Assembly (NCBI RefSeq): GCF_010389155.1 | Contig: NC_057765.1 | Coordinates: forward strand, 2,852,001 to 2,916,000 | Origin: Erigeron canadensis | Taxonomy: Eukaryota; Streptophyta; Magnoliopsida; Asterales; Asteraceae | Length of the DNA: 64,000 nucleotides | Reading direction: 5' to 3' | Part shown: positions 59,895-64,000 of the stretch, piece after piece | Layout of the letters: every line of letters begins with the position of its first letter | Numbering within the stretch: position 1 is the first letter of the stretch | The notes under the pieces: model-generated | The model's database searches: none | The model's input: the letters and a program-made list of their open reading frames with translations, nothing else | Told to the model about the DNA's origin: nothing | Position numbers and translations under genes: made by a program

Positions 59895-60220
59895 CTAGTT
59901 AGCGTTCCCAAGATGTTGCTTTATTTCCCCATGTCTCTCCGGTTTCTGAACCAAAGCCTTGAACGTTGGAGCCAGCATAAGTATGTGACGAGCACACTCT
60001 TCGATGAACCCTTCCTCGGATGCTTTTTGAAGGAATAAAAAGAAGAAGTCATAGTATCCATCAACATTCAACAAACCACCCCGCTTACCTTAAATGCTGA
60101 GTGAAACCCATGAAATCACATGAAATCACTGCAATCAGCCTATCTAGGGTGCCAAAACCACCTTATGCAACAATAAAAGCCTCAAAATGTTTTGCCATTT
60201 CTGCTTTACTTTGGTGCATA
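59895..60220 (-). pseudogene. Broken LOG copy, minus strand, inverted to the first
   Basis: On the minus strand MHQSKAEMAKHFEAFIVA is followed by a stop, GGFGTLDRLIAVIS (damaged PGGxGT motif), a shift, then GGLLNVDGYYDF, FLQKASEEGFIEECARHILM, LAPTFKALVQKP and HLGNAN then stop. The last part is open. With the plus copy it forms an inverted repeat (about 59530-59790 against 59800-60090) that includes the matching GATGAAGGGATTAGAA blocks near the loop. Its 5' side is cut off by the MITE starting near 60223. Confidence 0.88.
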
Positions 60221-60222
60221 TA

Positions 60223-61186
60223 CAGGGAGAAGTGAATGTGTGGGACCACACTAAGGGTGTTGAAAATAACCAAATCCATTTAACCCGACCCAAACCAAAT
60301 GGGTTTGGGTTATACGGGTTGGGTTATTTGGGTTTTGGGTTAGTTATTTGGTTAACCATACCCATATAAACTTAATCGGTTTGGGTTGTAGGTGATAAAA
60401 CTTTATTTTGGTTTAACCCGATTAAATTTTGTCATGGTTACTAGAATACTAACGAAAGTTGACAATTGTAATTTTGTTTCTCCAGTACATCTTTCAATAT
60501 ATATAAATTATGTCTAATATTATGTTATTTGTTATTGAAAAATTGGAAACAAAAACTGTTTGTATTTCAAATTTAGAGTGACTAATCACTATAACATGAT
60601 ATATAAAAATTTAGAGTGACTCTTCACTATAACAGGATATATAAGAATTGGATTTGGAAATACAAGAAGAAACATTCTTTTGGACTATAATGCATTACTA
60701 TCTTATGATGATGTACTTCACTACTCATATGTTGGAATTGTTATGTAGCTAAAATACGGTATTGTACATGTAAATGGGCAACGAACCCTATTTTTCACAG
60801 TGAAAGTTTTTGTAGTTGTTTCAAAACCTTTTCAATTGGTTAATTTCGGTTTAACCCAAAACCCAACCCGAACTAACCCGAACCATTTAACCCGAAACCC
60901 AAAACCCAAAACCCAAATCTTTATTCGGTTCGGTTTATGGGTCACATTTTGTATGGCTCAAACTCGAATAACCCGACCCATATAACCCGAAATCCAAATA
61001 ACCCGACTCATCAACACCCCTAGACCACACCAACCAACTCGGGTGTGATCCCTCACACATTAAATTTTTTTAATATTATTTTGATACTTTTTTGTTTTTT
61101 TTGTGTAAAATTGATTAAAAAATGTTGATGTGATGGGAGATCACACCCAAGTCAGGTGATGTTGTCTCACACATTCACTTTTTTCA
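60223..61186. mobile_element. MITE split by a nested hAT element
   Basis: The outer element has terminal repeats AAGTGAATGTGTGGGACCAC (left, 60230) and, reversed from the right, AAGTGAATGTGTGAGACAAC (61180). Inner matches also hold (GGGTGTGATC on both sides). It is split by a 771-bp hAT insertion. Without that insertion it would be about 185 bp. It flanks and truncates the minus-strand LOG copy. Confidence 0.82.
60252..61022. mobile_element. Non-autonomous hAT element with perfect 8-bp target duplication
   Basis: 771 bp flanked by GACCACAC on both sides (60244-60251 and 61023-61030). Terminal repeats are TAAGGGTGTTGAAAATAACC and, reversed from the right, TAGGGGTGTTGATGAGTCGG. Both subterminal regions are packed with GGGTT/AACCC motifs in opposite orientation, as in transposase-binding arrays. 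No transposase is encoded. Confidence 0.95.
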
Positions 61187-62298
61187 TATATATATATATA
61201 ATCATTATTATTATGTATGTATAAAAATACTATTATATTTTAAGCTAATAGTAATAGAATTATATTTAGAAATTGCACCAGCAATATGTGCGGCGATACA
61301 TATTTATTTTTAAAGTATTTGTAATTTTTAGTTAAGATATTTCACGAGAGGTGACACATAGATAGCTTTGTCTACCATTTTGAATTGTCTAAAACACATG
61401 TATATAATTAACATGTGTTTGTTATTTATTTTAAAATATTTAAATATAAATATAGAAAGAGTAAATTAAAAATAATAGTACCTGAAGTATATCCATGATT
61501 ACTCTCTATGTTCCACTATGATGATACCGAAACTTGCACTTTTCCTCTAGGACCATACACCATACCCCATAGGTATGATTGATATAATTTTTAAAAGTTG
61601 ATAATTTTTATAGTATAGTCCGATTGAAACTTCAAAAGTTGGGGCTAGAGATAATAGACGTTAACATATTATTGTTGTGAATATGGGGCATACTTCAAGT
61701 ACTATCCACGTAATTTACTCATGTAGAAATAATTAAGTTAATTAAATACAAAAATGATATAAATAAAAAAATGTTGAAAATTTCAAATTTTAAGTTACTA
61801 TTCATTTGATTTAAGATACTCATGCCATGCATGGCAGTGAAGTTAGGGATATTAGACATTAACATATTATTGTTGTGAATAAACAGTCGAATATGGTTAT
61901 ACTTTTACATTCATATTACGATCTAAATGTACAAGTGAAATGTTTTTGGATGTGAATATTTTGTTTAAAACAATTTTTAATAAAATTTATTGATATGATT
62001 GATAATAAATTTATATATCACACCCCACCAGCCAGTGACAAAAACGTAAAATACAAAAATGAAATATATATATATATATAGTCAAAAGATAAAATGAGAA
62101 CCAACGAAAACTAATATTTAACTAAAAAATTTAAGGTTAGTATGTTAATTTTATAAATAAGATTAGATTCATTATAAATTGCAAATTAAAACTCCATGAA
62201 TTACTCCCCCATTCTCTCCCGCAGTTATCACCTAATAGGAGTACATTAACTTAATTTTTATTTTAGTCACTAATTTTTTCCATCCAGATGTTGTTATA
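61187..62298. other. AT-rich intergenic sequence
   Basis: No supported gene, RNA or element ends. It contains a related pair of blocks: GACGTTAACATATTATTGTT near 61657 and GACATTAACATATTATTGTT near 61856. Confidence 0.5.
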
Positions 62299-62626
62299 TG
62301 AGAACAAGTACCCACGCGTTGCGGCAGTAAAATGATAAGGGCGATAGGTCATAAAGTGTGATAGGTCATAGGAGGTTATATGTCATAGAGTGTCATAGTC
62401 AAATGCTTTAGTCGTATGGGCTCCACACTCGGATTTAAAAATTCGTCAAAAGTATATCGAATGAGATCTCTAATGAAAGAGCATGAAACTGTAAGAACAC
62501 CCATATAATTTTTATAATTTATCGATGTACGGTTTTTGAGATAAAAGATTTTGAAAGAATTAGAGGAATAAAATGATTTATGGAGGAGAGAGAAAATTGT
62601 ATGCATTGATGTATGGTACATTATAC

Positions 62627-62684
<58 letters not shown>

Positions 62685-62735
62685 AATTGAATGTTTAGAG
62701 TTGTAAAGTGAATTTGCTTTATAATATAATATAGA
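62299..62735 (-). mobile_element. Non-autonomous Helitron, same family as 13605-14031
   Basis: 437 bp. On the minus strand it begins TCTATATTATATTATAAAGC after an A and ends with the CGCAACGCGTGGGTACTTGT stem and a CTCA terminus before T. It shares the core ATGCTCTTTCATTAGAGAT and GACGAATTTTTAAATC with the WDR11-intron Helitron. A TA microsatellite (about 62629-62681) expands its 5' part. No coding sequence is present. Confidence 0.87.
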
Positions 62736-64000
62736 TAAAAAGACCAATGTTTATGTTCCACGTACTATGACTTTCTTTTAATTTCGGTTTTATGTTCATC
62801 CATTCAACCACATTCTTTATGCGTAACGGTGATTTCCCTTGTTCCTCTTGCACTTTCCAATGTGCATTTGACCGATCGTTTAACCGTTTCTAAACCTATC
62901 TTTGGGTATTTCTTGAAACTGTTTTCAATCACCTCTTGAACGATTAAGACAAATATTTTAATAGTTCTTATTTGTCCAAATCCGTTTCTAAACCTATCTT
63001 TGTGTATCCCTTTCGTCAATTTCTCCTACAGGTGTAACCAGCAGACTCGGTTTGCCCACTTTGGTCCGTTCTCTAACTTTCTTGATTCAATGTTTATTCT
63101 AAAACAAAACATACATGATAAATTTCCAACTCATGCGTAAATAGGCATATAACACATATGTTTAGTATGCACCTAGAAGACTCATGATACATGCCGAACC
63201 TCATACGTAATTAATCATACACATTTGTACCACACAAACCCATATGTGTACACCAAACGACACATGCTCCCATATCCCATCCTCACATACGAAATTCGCA
63301 AACACATGTAGTTCACGCAGACATAACATGCATGTGTACACTAAACCAAACATACTATCGCCACCTAAAACACTTATACACAATACTCAAAAAAACAAAT
63401 AAAAACCCTACCGATGTTATCTTATTTTTCCTCGTACAATCACTAGAAGTTCATATAATGTGTACTTTTGGTGGCGATATTCCGACTACACTATGTCACA
63501 CACATGTGACGGCATATCAACATGAGATTGCGTTATTCAATCACAAAGAAATACAATAGAATTCATTAATTACTATATTAATTTGAATTGGATTGATGAA
63601 AAGAACTTTTGAAAGTTTCACGGCATGTTTTAATGAAATGGGTACCTAGAATCAAAAATATGATATATTTTGTTTTAGATAAATGTATTGTATATCTCGT
63701 TTTTGTCGGGCCTGGTCTTGGGCAAGTGCGAAAGGTTCAATTGAGCAGGGTACCAAAAAGTAAGAGGCACCAAATTTTGTATACAATACGTCACTTAGTC
63801 ACTCTATATATTGATATATTAAATTAATTTTGCTGCTAAAGATATATCTATAGACAAAAGATGTTGTTGTTATCTTATATATTAAAGTCCACTAGTCCAT
63901 CAATATTTTATGAATTATAATATTGTTTTATTATTATACCATACATAATAATCTCATCCTATATTTTTTTATGTTAATATATGCAGATAGTCGCAAAGAG
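62736..64000. other. Right-end intergenic sequence
   Basis: AT-rich with short open frames, none recognisable. Positions 62860-63010 contain two copies of TTTCTAAACCTATCTTTG (near 62887 and 62986). Nothing else is supported before the window ends. Confidence 0.45.

Noticed and set aside
60840..60915. Telomere-like runs of CCCAAAA/AACCCG
   Set aside because: They are irregular and not the plant CCCTAAA unit, and they lie inside the subterminal part of the hAT element. They are better read as transposase-binding repeats.
62629..62681. Long TA run as an origin or matrix attachment site
   Set aside because: It lies within a Helitron and is simply an expanded microsatellite. There is no further evidence.
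1..64000. CRISPR arrays, operons, rRNA or tRNA genes
   Set aside because: No regular short repeats with unique spacers, no polycistronic layout and no cloverleaf or rRNA motifs were seen. The sequence is plant nuclear DNA.

Overview
This window is plant nuclear DNA, almost certainly from a eudicot. The evidence is AT-rich sequence, multi-exon genes with GT-AG introns, a 25-exon TOPLESS-family gene, pentatricopeptide (PPR) genes and many plant-type transposons (Copia LTR, Helitron, hAT, LINE, MITEs). An asterid such as a member of the Asteraceae is possible but not proven. There is no prokaryotic or viral gene content.

Layout, left to right. A WDR11-like WD40 gene (+, 1271-14500, 20 exons, 1355 aa) opens the window. 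Next comes a broken PPR gene (-, 16384-18120). It is followed by orphan pieces of the 3' ends of the TOPLESS-like and F-box genes (18300-20170), a scrap of PPR and a broken copy of the WDR11 tail (20870-21930). An intact restorer-like PPR gene (-, 23502-25358, 618 aa) follows. An MBD10/11-type methyl-CpG-binding-domain gene (-, 26363-32237) has a 4.8 kb intron holding a decayed Copia element, and its expected start codon reads ACG. A large inverted repeat (about 34240-36900) is made of TOPLESS and F-box 3'-end copies and joins an inverted, truncated MBD copy (37560-38122). Then come a two-exon F-box gene (-, 38775-41618, 403 aa) with a LINE fragment just upstream, and a complete TOPLESS-RELATED 4-like corepressor gene (-, 43685-53398, 1137 aa). 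The last 10 kb is transposon-rich. It holds two broken LONELY GUY (LOG) cytokinin-enzyme copies facing each other, a hAT element nested in a MITE, and a second Helitron.

The main theme is local segmental duplication. The WDR11 tail, spacer and PPR occur twice in tandem. The left unit kept WDR11 and lost the PPR; the right unit kept the PPR and lost the WDR11 tail. Pieces of the F-box, TOPLESS and MBD genes were also copied and inverted. The exon models of the WDR11-like, TOPLESS-like and F-box genes were built by hand from splice sites and family resemblance, and each sums to a multiple of three. No operon-like or new defence-type system is evident. The most unusual candidates are the inverted repeats, which could give double-stranded RNA matching neighbouring intact genes, and the apparent non-AUG start of the MBD gene.
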